DNA of 5,158 bases from an uncultured Collinsella sp. (GTDB taxonomy: Bacteria > Actinomycetota > Coriobacteriia > Coriobacteriales > Coriobacteriaceae). Under the pieces are notes generated by a model. It ran no database searches and had not been told where the DNA came from. It worked only from the letters and a program-made list of their open reading frames with translations. The first letter of the stretch is position 1, and each line of letters begins with the position of its first letter. The translations under genes and the position numbers were made by a program. The stretch is from assembly GCA_900546085.1 (NCBI GenBank), contig URBS01000123.1, positions 1 to 5,158 on the forward strand, read 5' to 3'. Below are positions 1-5,091 of this stretch, one piece after another.

Positions 1-14
1 GACACGCATAAAAA

Positions 15-48
15 GCCTCCCATTTCTCGTGTCCAAGAAATGGGAGGC
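15..48 (-). promoter_or_regulatory. Strong 13-bp hairpin; minus-strand terminator or RBS-sequestering leader
   Basis: Arms 15-27 and 36-48 are perfect reverse complements (13 bp) around an 8-nt loop (28-35). On the plus strand the hairpin is preceded by AAAAA (10-14) and not followed by a T run. Read on the minus strand it is a GC-rich stem followed by TTTTT, which has the form of a rho-independent terminator for leftward transcription. No minus-strand gene is visible to its right, so it would have to end an antisense RNA or a leader RNA. Alternatively, the minus strand carries GGGAGG (21 to 16), a 6-nt gap and ATG (9 to 7), so the stem could hide the ribosome binding site of a leftward gene starting at the window edge. 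It could also simply lie behind a rightward gene outside the window. The structure is certain; its role is open. Confidence 0.6.
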
Positions 49-148
49 AGTTCAGTTTCGACCGGGGCGCCGTTTTTTGTCCCACTCGAACCTCGGAGCC
101 GCGCTTCACGCGTTCCACACCGTTCACCGAGTTGTTGTAGCCTTTTGC

Positions 149-186
149 CGAAGCGTGGAATATACTTTCATTAACACGTTGCTTCG
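149..186. repeat. Imperfect inverted repeat flanking the pfkB -10 element
   Basis: CGAAGC (149-154) is the exact reverse complement of GCTTCG (181-186). Inside them, GTG (155-157) mirrors CAC (175-177), with a 3-nt bulge on the right side. The repeat brackets the candidate -10 box (161-166) and ends just before the Shine-Dalgarno sequence. The left arm lies upstream of the expected transcription start, so a DNA operator is more likely than an RNA hairpin. The imperfection and wide spacing keep confidence low. Confidence 0.3.
161..166 (+). promoter_or_regulatory. Candidate -10 element of the kinase gene
   Basis: TATACT matches the TATAAT consensus at five of six positions and lies 40 bp before the ATG at 201, in the only AT-rich patch of the leader. 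No convincing -35 hexamer sits 16-18 bp upstream; TTGTAG (135-140) is 20 bp away. The promoter may be weak or dependent on an activator. Confidence 0.4.
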
Positions 187-187
187 T

Positions 188-195
188 GAAAGGAA
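188..195 (+). promoter_or_regulatory. Ribosome binding site that fixes the kinase start at 201
   Basis: GAAAGGAA lies 5 nt before ATG 201. The longer reading frame from GTG 186 would place this site inside the coding region and has no Shine-Dalgarno sequence of its own, so 201 is the preferred start. Confidence 0.75.
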
Positions 196-200
196 CATTC

Positions 201-1133
201 ATGATTTACACGCTTACTGCAAATCCCGCTATTGACTACAACATCTCCTGCGATGGCTTGTCCGCCAACACCGTTACCCGCACCCGTAACGCTGTCTACA
301 CCCCCAACGGCAAGGGTCTCAACGTTTCGTTTACGCTCGACCACTACGGCGTCGACACCACGATCCTGGGCTTCTTCGCCGGCTTCTCGGGTGAGTATAT
401 CGTTAAGGGCGCCGAGGCCCTGGGCGTGCCCGTCAAGCCCGTGTGGACTGACGGAATCACGCGTGTTAACGTGTTCCTCAACGCCGGTCCCGACACCGAG
501 TACAACATGGTCAACGCCGGTGCCGCCATCAACGAAGCCAACGAGCAGGAGATGTTTGAGCTTATCGATTCGCTCGATGACATGACCTGCCTGGTTATCA
601 GCGGCTCGCTGCCCCCCAACACCTCCGAGAGCTTCCTGGCAGAGGTCCTGCGTCGCGTGAAGGCGAAGGGCGCCGAGTTCGTGCTCGATATCTCGAGCCA
701 TCAGCTGGCCGACCTCATTGCTATGGAGCCGTTGCTCATTAAGCCTAACGACGACGAGCTGCTCGACATCTTTGGCATTAAGGTGAGCGGTGGCGACGAC
801 GAGTCCGTCAAGGGCGCCATGGCCGAGCTGCACGCCAAGGGCGCTAAGAATGTACTGCTGACGCTCGGCGGCGACGGCGCGTACTTCTCCAACGGCGAGC
901 ACATCTGGTTTGCCAACCGCACCTTCGACGTCAAGCTGCTGTCGACCGTCTGCGCGGGCGACTCCTCGCTGGCCGCCTTCCTGTCCGTGTGGCACGACGC
1001 CCCCGAGCGCGTCGAGGATGCCCTGCGCCTCTCGATGGCCACCGGCGCCAACGTGGTCGAGTGCCCGGGTCTGGGCGATTTTGCCAAGGTCGATGAGTAT
1101 CAGAAGGGTATTGCAATCCGTCAGGTTTGCTAG
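201..1133 (+). CDS. pfkB: 1-phosphofructokinase family hexose-phosphate kinase (PfkB/FruK type)
   Basis: The 310-residue product has the usual length of the PfkB sugar kinase family and reads end to end like FruK. These cytoplasmic enzymes phosphorylate fructose 1-phosphate to fructose 1,6-bisphosphate with ATP, and close relatives act on tagatose 6-phosphate. Visible motifs: the N-terminal strand YTLTANPAIDY (3-13); the substrate-side loop NGKGLNVS (36-43); GFFAGFSGEYI, followed by GITRVNVFL, typical of FruK; KPNDDEL in the middle; LTLGGDGAY; and the anion-hole and catalytic motif CAGDS, with D254 as the expected catalytic base. Two positions differ from the common pattern: N36 where a Gly is usual, and C251 where Gly, Ala or Ser is usual. 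Start 201 is chosen for its ribosome binding site. No fructose PTS gene or DeoR-type regulator is visible beside it, so the substrate is inferred from sequence style only. It forms its own transcription unit, closed by the terminator at 1167. Confidence 0.88.
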   Translation: MIYTLTANPAIDYNISCDGLSANTVTRTRNAVYTPNGKGLNVSFTLDHYGVDTTILGFFAGFSGEYIVKGAEALGVPVKPVWTDGITRVNVFLNAGPDTEYNMVNAGAAINEANEQEMFELIDSLDDMTCLVISGSLPPNTSESFLAEVLRRVKAKGAEFVLDISSHQLADLIAMEPLLIKPNDDELLDIFGIKVSGGDDESVKGAMAELHAKGAKNVLLTLGGDGAYFSNGEHIWFANRTFDVKLLSTVCAGDSSLAAFLSVWHDAPERVEDALRLSMATGANVVECPGLGDFAKVDEYQKGIAIRQVC

Positions 1134-1166
1134 TTCCGGCACCTTGCCTGAATAGTTCAATTATTT

Positions 1167-1202
1167 CGCATCCGTCTTAGACCAGGACGGATGCGTTTTT
1201 GT
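1167..1202 (+). terminator. Rho-independent terminator of the kinase gene
   Basis: CGCATCCGTC (1167-1176) and GACGGATGCG (1186-1195) form a perfect 10-bp stem with a 9-nt loop, followed directly by TTTTTG and further T residues. It starts 33 bp after the kinase stop codon and is the clearest terminator in the window. Confidence 0.93.
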
Positions 1203-1233
1203 TTATCGGACTTGCGTGTGCAGTGGAGGCTGT

Positions 1234-1256
1234 TTCTTGCTAGACTTCTTGCAGAC
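1234..1256 (+). repeat. Short imperfect tandem duplication in the cca leader
   Basis: TTCTTGCTAGAC (1234-1245) is followed immediately by TTCTTGCAGAC (1246-1256), identical except for one missing T. The first copy contains the candidate extended -10 element of the next gene. It looks like a slippage duplication. Confidence 0.6.
1238..1246 (+). promoter_or_regulatory. Candidate extended -10 promoter of cca
   Basis: TGC followed by TAGACT fits the extended -10 form TGnTAnnnT. Transcription would start near 1253, giving a leader of about 45 nt before ATG 1298. No -35 hexamer is recognisable at the right distance, which extended -10 promoters can tolerate. The position is plausible, but the match is modest. 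Confidence 0.35.
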
Positions 1257-1297
1257 GCAATCGATAGCCAATTTGATAGTCGCAGGAGGCCATAGGC

Positions 1298-2692
1298 ATG
1301 TGCAATGTTTCGCTCAACGGTACGCAGCCGACCGATGCCTCTATCCGTGTCCTGCGTGCGCTTGAGGCAGCAGGGCTTGAGGCTTGGTACGTGGGCGGTT
1401 GGGTACGTGATGCCCTGATGGGACGCCCCAGCCACGATGTTGACATGTGCTGCAGCGGCCTGTGGCAGGAGTCCAAAGAGGCGCTCGAAGCGGCTGATAT
1501 TGCCGTGGTTGAGTCGGGCATAAAATTTGGCGGCATCACGGCTATTTGCGATGATGAGCGCATTGAGGTCACCACCTACCGCCTAGACGGCTTTTACACC
1601 GACGGCCGCCATCCCCAGAGTGTGGAGCGTGCGGCGTCGCTTGAGGACGATCTGGCGCGTCGTGACTTTACCGTTAACGCTATGGCCTGGCATCCCGAGC
1701 GTGGTCTTGTCGACCGCTACGATGGTCAGGGCGACCTAGACCGCAAGCTCATCCGCGCCGTTGGAGATCCCAAGCGTCGTTTTAACGAGGACGCGCTTCG
1801 CATGCTGCGCGCGGTGCGTTTTGCCTGCCGTCTGGATTTTATGATCGAGCCTAAGACTAAACAGGCGCTTGCCGAGTGCGCGCCGCTGCTCGATGCTGTG
1901 GCGCGCGAGCGCGTGGGCATTGAGCTCGAGGGTATCCTTTCGACCGGCCATGGGGGAGACGCGATGCTGCGCTACCCCGAGCTTGTTTGCGCCGCCGTGC
2001 CCGAGCTCGCGTCCGCTCGCGGGTTTGATCAACGCAGCGTCTATCATGCGTTTAACGTCTACGAGCATATCGCCCGCGTGCTGACGGTGGCAGGGGAGCT
2101 GGCGCTGTGCGACGGCGTCGCGCCCTCGTCGAGCCTTATGTGGGCTGCGTTTTTGCACGACGTTTCCAAACCCGAGTGCTTTACGGTCGATCACGACGGC
2201 AGCGGCCACTTCTACGGTCATCCCGAGCTCGGCGCCAAGAAGGCGCGTGTCATCATGGATCGCCTGGCGCTCTCGCACGATTTGGTGCGCGATGTGTGCC
2301 TGCTGATCAAATACCATGACAAGCCGCTGCGCCCCGAGCGCTCCTGCCTGCTCAATATGATGCGCGCGCTTTCGGGCGAGGGTGTCGATACGCCGCGTCT
2401 GATGGACGAGCTCATGGACCTTAAGCGTGCCGACACGCTCGGCAAGGCGCCCTCGTGCTTCTATTACGTCGAGACGATCGAGGAGATGCGTACGCTCGCC
2501 CACGATCTGCTGCAGGCGGGGGAGCCCTATACACTCAAGATGCTTGCCATCAATGGTGGCGATCTGATCCGCGCCGGCGTCAAGCCGGGGCCGGAGCTGG
2601 GGCAGCTTCTCAACGCTGCCCTCGACGCCGTGATCGAAGACAACATCCCCAACAACCGCGAAGCCCTCCTGGCTCATCTCAACTTGAACTAG
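1298..2692 (+). CDS. cca: CCA-adding tRNA nucleotidyltransferase with HD domain
   Basis: The 464-residue product is a class II nucleotidyltransferase that adds or repairs the 3'-CCA of tRNAs in the cytoplasm from CTP and ATP, without a nucleic-acid template. Motif A is YVGGWVRDALMG (31-42), followed by the metal-binding pair D47 and D49; IEVTTYR (89-95) completes the catalytic strand. RRDFTVNAMA (121-130) is the ribose-recognition motif, and EDALRMLRAVRFA (164-176) holds E164, D165 and R168, the amino-acid template for choosing C and A. The second half is an HD phosphohydrolase-like domain: H257, H287-D288, GHFYGH (303-308), H340 and D379. The segment after motif A (GIKFGGITAI, 74-83) lacks the RRFRLAHV-like signature of bacterial poly(A) polymerase, which favours a CCA enzyme. 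AGGAGG (1284-1289), 8 nt before the ATG, supports the start. A tRNA-Glu gene lacking CCA follows. Poly(A) polymerase remains a minor alternative. Confidence 0.9.
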   Translation: MCNVSLNGTQPTDASIRVLRALEAAGLEAWYVGGWVRDALMGRPSHDVDMCCSGLWQESKEALEAADIAVVESGIKFGGITAICDDERIEVTTYRLDGFYTDGRHPQSVERAASLEDDLARRDFTVNAMAWHPERGLVDRYDGQGDLDRKLIRAVGDPKRRFNEDALRMLRAVRFACRLDFMIEPKTKQALAECAPLLDAVARERVGIELEGILSTGHGGDAMLRYPELVCAAVPELASARGFDQRSVYHAFNVYEHIARVLTVAGELALCDGVAPSSSLMWAAFLHDVSKPECFTVDHDGSGHFYGHPELGAKKARVIMDRLALSHDLVRDVCLLIKYHDKPLRPERSCLLNMMRALSGEGVDTPRLMDELMDLKRADTLGKAPSCFYYVETIEEMRTLAHDLLQAGEPYTLKMLAINGGDLIRAGVKPGPELGQLLNAALDAVIEDNIPNNREALLAHLNLN

Positions 2693-2722
2693 CTAACCAG
2701 TTGACCTGCGCGTTCCATAACC

Positions 2723-2742
2723 TGCCGACAATTTTTTCGGCA
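2723..2742 (+). terminator. Possible weak terminator after cca
   Basis: TGCCGA (2723-2728) and TCGGCA (2737-2742) form a 6-bp stem with a T-rich 8-nt loop, about 30 bp after the cca stop. The downstream tract is AT-rich but has no continuous T run, so termination may be inefficient. Confidence 0.4.
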
Positions 2743-2757
2743 ATTTGGAATTTCTTC

Positions 2758-2786
2758 TTGCGCTGATGTTTTTTGTCCCGTAATAT
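2758..2786 (+). promoter_or_regulatory. Housekeeping promoter of tRNA-Glu
   Basis: TTGCGC (2758-2763) and TAATAT (2781-2786) are separated by exactly 17 bp, the optimal spacing for the main sigma factor. Transcription would start near 2793, leaving a 5' leader of about 28 nt for RNase P to remove. This is the best-formed promoter in the window. Confidence 0.75.
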
Positions 2787-2820
2787 ATTTCCTCGCAGCA
2801 CGGCAGTGCAGATGTCATGT

Positions 2821-2894
2821 GGCCCGTTCGTCTAGCGGTTTAGGACGCCGCCCTCTCAAGGCGGAGATCACCAGTTCGAATCTGGTACGGGCTA
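2821..2894 (+). tRNA. tRNA-Glu (anticodon CUC)
   Basis: The 74-nt sequence folds as a full cloverleaf. The acceptor stem pairs 2821-2827 with 2887-2893, with a G-U pair at the first position. The D arm has GTCT/GGAC flanking a loop with GG. The anticodon stem CCGCC/GGCGG encloses CTCTCAA, giving anticodon CTC for GAG codons. The T arm is ACCAG/CTGGT around TTCGAAT. The discriminator base is A2894. The genome continues CCT, so the final A of CCA is not encoded and the end must be finished by the CCA-adding enzyme, whose gene lies just upstream. It has its own promoter and terminator. GAG should be a major Glu codon in so GC-rich a genome. Confidence 0.95.
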
Positions 2895-2908
2895 CCTTGA
2901 ATTTGAGA

Positions 2909-2939
2909 CCCGGACTTCCCACGGAAGCCCGGGTTTTTT
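2909..2939 (+). terminator. Rho-independent terminator of tRNA-Glu
   Basis: CCCGGACTTCC (2909-2919) pairs with GGAAGCCCGGG (2923-2933) with one A-C mismatch and a 3-nt loop, followed by six T residues. It begins 14 bp after the end of the tRNA. Confidence 0.9.
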
Positions 2940-2987
2940 ATTTCCGAGCAAACCATCTGCAATTCCCATTTGGCCCATAGCTTTACG

Positions 2988-3015
2988 TTCTGCTTGTGGC
3001 CCTTGCGGGTACAAT
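2988..3015 (+). promoter_or_regulatory. Candidate promoter of the flippase-like gene
   Basis: TTCTGC (2988-2993) and TACAAT (3010-3015) are 16 bp apart. The -10 box matches the consensus at five of six positions. Transcription would start near 3022, downstream of ATG 3016, which argues that the real start codon is the ATG at 3049. Confidence 0.5.
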
Positions 3016-3036
3016 ATGCAAGATATTTGGACGGTC

Positions 3037-3044
3037 AGAAGGAG
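3037..3044 (+). promoter_or_regulatory. Ribosome binding site that favours start 3049
   Basis: AGAAGGAG lies 4 nt before ATG 3049, a little close but strong. The upstream in-frame ATG 3016 has no such site and overlaps the promoter region. Confidence 0.6.
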
Positions 3045-3048
3045 CCTC

Positions 3049-4356
3049 ATGAAGGAGTCCTCTCAGCATACATCTAAGCCCCAGGTCGAGGTTGAGGCCT
3101 CGGGTGGCGATGACAACAAGGGTGCACGTCGCGGTGCCATTTTTATCGGCGTCGTGCTGGTTGGCTATATCGTTTATCTGATTGCGACCGGTCAGATGGG
3201 ACAGTTCTGGGCTGCCATGTCGAGCGTTCAAGCGCCGTGGCTCGTTGCCGCATGCTTTTGCATGTTCCTATATCTGTTCTTTGGCATCGTCGCCTATGCG
3301 ATTGCCGTCTGGCTCGATCCCAATTCGCCCGTCGGCATTCGCGACCTGATCTCGGTCGAGGCGAGCGGCATCTTCTTTGGCAACCTGACGCCCATGATGA
3401 TGGGCTCTACGCCTGCCCAGATCTACCGCCTGACCAAGGCCGGCCAAAATGTCGGCGAGGCCGGTGCCACGCAGTTCACGCGCTTTATCGTGTATCAGTT
3501 TGGCCTTGTTGCCTGGGGCGCCATTCTGCTGCTTGCCCGCATGCCGTTTTTCGCCGAGCGCTATGGCGACATGACGCTGCTGTGCGTCTTTAGCTTTGGC
3601 GGTCACTGCTGCATTCTGCTTGGCATCTTTGCCGTCGCGCTCATGCCCAAGACCGTCACGCGCGTCGCACACTGCATCATCAATTGGCTCGAGCGAATGG
3701 GCGTCTCGGGCACTAAGATCGAGGGCTGGCGTACGTTTGTCGACGGCGAAATCTACTCGTTCTCCGAGAAGTTCAAGCTTTCGGCCGGCCACTTTTCGTC
3801 CATGCTGCTCACGGTGGTCATCACCATGTTGCAGCTCGCGTTTTTCTACCTCGTGCCGTATTTTCTGATGCTTGCCTTTGGCCACCACGAAGTCGACTTT
3901 TTCTCGGTCATGGCCGCGAGTGCCTTTGTTCAGCTCCTGAGCTCCGCTGTTCCCCTGCCCGGCGGCACCGGCGGCGCCGAGGGCGGCTTCGCACTGTTCC
4001 TGGGTCATTTCTTTGGATCGGCGTCGACCGCCGGTTATCTGCTGTGGCGCCTCATTACGTTTATCGCGCCGACGATTTTGGCCGCGCCCCTGCTGGGTCT
4101 TAAGAGCGCTCACAACGAGAGTATCCACGCACGCTGGGATCGCGCGATGCGCAAACTCGGCCGCACGCCTCAGACGCCCTCTGCGCCCACTAAGCCGCAC
4201 CCCACGAATGCTGTTACCGTTGATCCCAAGAAGCACGCTCAGAAGGCTTCTGGGACCGCTAAGCCGGCTCATAAAGCCTATGTGCGCCAGACAGGCGACG
4301 GTATTCGCGTATCTCCGTCGGCACTCAATAAGAAGAAGCACCCTAAGTCGCAGTAG
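3049..4356 (+). CDS. Flippase-like / lysylphosphatidylglycerol synthase TM family membrane protein
   Basis: The 435-residue product is an integral membrane protein with about eight or nine hydrophobic segments, near residues 29-47, 64-88, 104-125, 143-163, 175-199, 250-277, 285-303, 310-325 and 328-351. Two family hallmarks are visible: a polar re-entrant-like stretch, GNLTPMMMGSTPAQIYRL (111-128), and VPLPGGTGGAEGGF (301-314), matching the PxPGGxGxxE motif of the MprF N-terminal half and the UPF0104/AglD-like family. Members move or help move lipid-linked substrates across the membrane. The soluble aminoacyl-transferase domain that makes lysyl-phosphatidylglycerol in MprF is absent, so lipid aminoacylation is not expected and the cargo is unknown. 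Residues 352-435 form a Lys/Pro/Ala/His-rich tail, probably disordered and cytoplasmic. The first 28 residues are polar. Start 3049 is chosen for its ribosome binding site and promoter position. The gene stands alone between a tRNA unit and a regulator. Confidence 0.82.
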   Translation: MKESSQHTSKPQVEVEASGGDDNKGARRGAIFIGVVLVGYIVYLIATGQMGQFWAAMSSVQAPWLVAACFCMFLYLFFGIVAYAIAVWLDPNSPVGIRDLISVEASGIFFGNLTPMMMGSTPAQIYRLTKAGQNVGEAGATQFTRFIVYQFGLVAWGAILLLARMPFFAERYGDMTLLCVFSFGGHCCILLGIFAVALMPKTVTRVAHCIINWLERMGVSGTKIEGWRTFVDGEIYSFSEKFKLSAGHFSSMLLTVVITMLQLAFFYLVPYFLMLAFGHHEVDFFSVMAASAFVQLLSSAVPLPGGTGGAEGGFALFLGHFFGSASTAGYLLWRLITFIAPTILAAPLLGLKSAHNESIHARWDRAMRKLGRTPQTPSAPTKPHPTNAVTVDPKKHAQKASGTAKPAHKAYVRQTGDGIRVSPSALNKKKHPKSQ

Positions 4357-4392
4357 GGCAGTCGTGCGTTCTTCATATTGCCGGGCTTTTTT
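4357..4392 (+). terminator. Possible weak terminator after the flippase-like gene
   Basis: GGCAGT (4357-4362) can pair with ATTGCC (4377-4382), including one G-U pair, and six T residues follow at 4387-4392 after GGGC. The stem is short and set back from the T run, so this is a tentative call; no better terminator is visible before tetR. Confidence 0.3.
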
Positions 4393-4405
4393 GTGCCGGA
4401 TGGGG

Positions 4406-4429
4406 GATAATCCTCTTACGTAGATTATC
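4406..4429. promoter_or_regulatory. Inverted repeat, candidate TetR operator
   Basis: GATAATC (4406-4412) and GATTATC (4423-4429) are exact reverse complements separated by 10 bp, with centres 17 bp apart. The repeat ends 43 bp before the regulator's start codon. Its left half, GATAAT, also resembles a -10 box. TetR-family repressors commonly bind such repeats over their own promoters, so autoregulation is a reasonable inference. No clear -35 element was found. Confidence 0.45.
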
Positions 4430-4459
4430 TCTCATCTGTTGATGTATGCCCGCATATCG

Positions 4460-4465
4460 AAGGGA
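4460..4465 (+). promoter_or_regulatory. Ribosome binding site that fixes the TetR start at 4473
   Basis: AAGGGA lies 7 nt before ATG 4473. The in-frame ATG 4446 lacks a comparable site and would add nine residues not needed for the fold. Confidence 0.65.
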
Positions 4466-4472
4466 CACGCCC

Positions 4473-5084
4473 ATGGCCACCAGCAAACCGCGTATTGATC
4501 GCCGCATCGTTCGCAGCCGCAATGCCATCCTTTCCGCTTTCGAGCGCCTGCTCATGGAAAAGCCGCTGGCAGACATTACGGTGAGTGCCATCGCGCGCGA
4601 GGCCAATGTCGACCGCAAGACCTTTTACGTTCACTTTGGTACGGTCGACGGCCTGCTCGATGCCATTGCCGTCGATGTGGTGGAGATGATTGTCGACTCG
4701 GTCGAGAAAACGCTTGCTTCAATGGACGGTGACACCAACGAGCGCGCCCTGGGAGCGGCGGCGACCTTCTTTAAAACCGTTAACGAGGCGTTATGCAACA
4801 ACCTGGTGCTCAATCGTCAGCTGATCGAGAACATTCCGCTCGATGATTTTATGGCTCGTCTTCGTGCACCTCTCGAGCACGAGATTGCCGAGCGCAATCT
4901 GCTGCCCCAAGGCCTTAAGGATGAGATGTTCGACTACTATCTGGCGTTTTTGCTGTCAGGCATTATCGGTATCTATCGCACGTGGGCGCTGTCTGACGGC
5001 TCGGTTCCTATTGAGCGCGTCTCTGAGGTCGCCAACGACCTGACTCTCAATGGCCTGTCGAGTCTGGAATCTCGCTTGGATTAG
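4473..5084 (+). CDS. TetR/AcrR family transcriptional regulator
   Basis: The 203-residue product has the usual TetR length. Residues 11-61 form the N-terminal DNA-binding domain: helix 1 from about 12 to 29 (VRSRNAILSAFERLLM), helix 2 ITVSAIAREANV (35-46) and recognition helix DRKTFYVHF (47-55), with the characteristic T-F-Y-x-H-F. The rest is an all-helical ligand and dimer domain. Its end (YYLAFLLSGIIGIYRTWALSD, split around 155-175) resembles the C-terminal domain of the DhaS-like TetR subgroup, where a G-x-x-x-x-W pattern is usual. The ligand cannot be predicted. A possible operator lies 43 bp upstream. The nearest gene is the membrane protein to the left, in the same direction, so control of that gene is possible but not shown. 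The 3' end is 2 bp from a convergent transposase remnant, yet the protein looks complete. Confidence 0.9.
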   Translation: MATSKPRIDRRIVRSRNAILSAFERLLMEKPLADITVSAIAREANVDRKTFYVHFGTVDGLLDAIAVDVVEMIVDSVEKTLASMDGDTNERALGAAATFFKTVNEALCNNLVLNRQLIENIPLDDFMARLRAPLEHEIAERNLLPQGLKDEMFDYYLAFLLSGIIGIYRTWALSDGSVPIERVSEVANDLTLNGLSSLESRLD

Positions 5085-5091
5085 GCCTAAT
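5080..5091. repeat. 12-bp palindrome carrying stop codons on both strands
   Basis: ATTAGGCCTAAT is a perfect palindrome. Its left half supplies the TAG stop of tetR (5082-5084) and its right half the TAG stop of the minus-strand fragment (5087-5089). It marks the junction between the two. Confidence 0.7.

Noticed and set aside
68..83. Possible terminator at GGCGCC followed by six T residues
   Set aside because: Only a 3-bp stem can form before the T run, too weak for intrinsic termination.
29..235. Plus-strand 68-residue frame from a GTG in the leader
   Set aside because: It starts inside the hairpin loop, lacks a Shine-Dalgarno sequence, resembles no known protein and overlaps the true kinase start.
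171..1160. Long minus-strand open frame (329 residues) opposite the kinase gene
   Set aside because: It mirrors the codon phase of a real GC-rich gene, has a Val/Gly/Ala/His-rich low-complexity composition, shows no domain, and has no ribosome binding site.
1736..2677. Long minus-strand open frame (313 residues) opposite cca
   Set aside because: It is an antisense shadow of a gene with all its catalytic motifs on the plus strand; no recognisable family.
3016..3048. Alternative upstream start for the membrane protein
   Set aside because: It has no ribosome binding site and lies at or before the expected transcription start.
3268..4341. Long minus-strand open frame (357 residues) opposite the membrane protein gene
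   Set aside because: Its Arg/Gly/Ala/His-rich composition is typical of antisense of a hydrophobic GC-rich gene; no motif or start signal.
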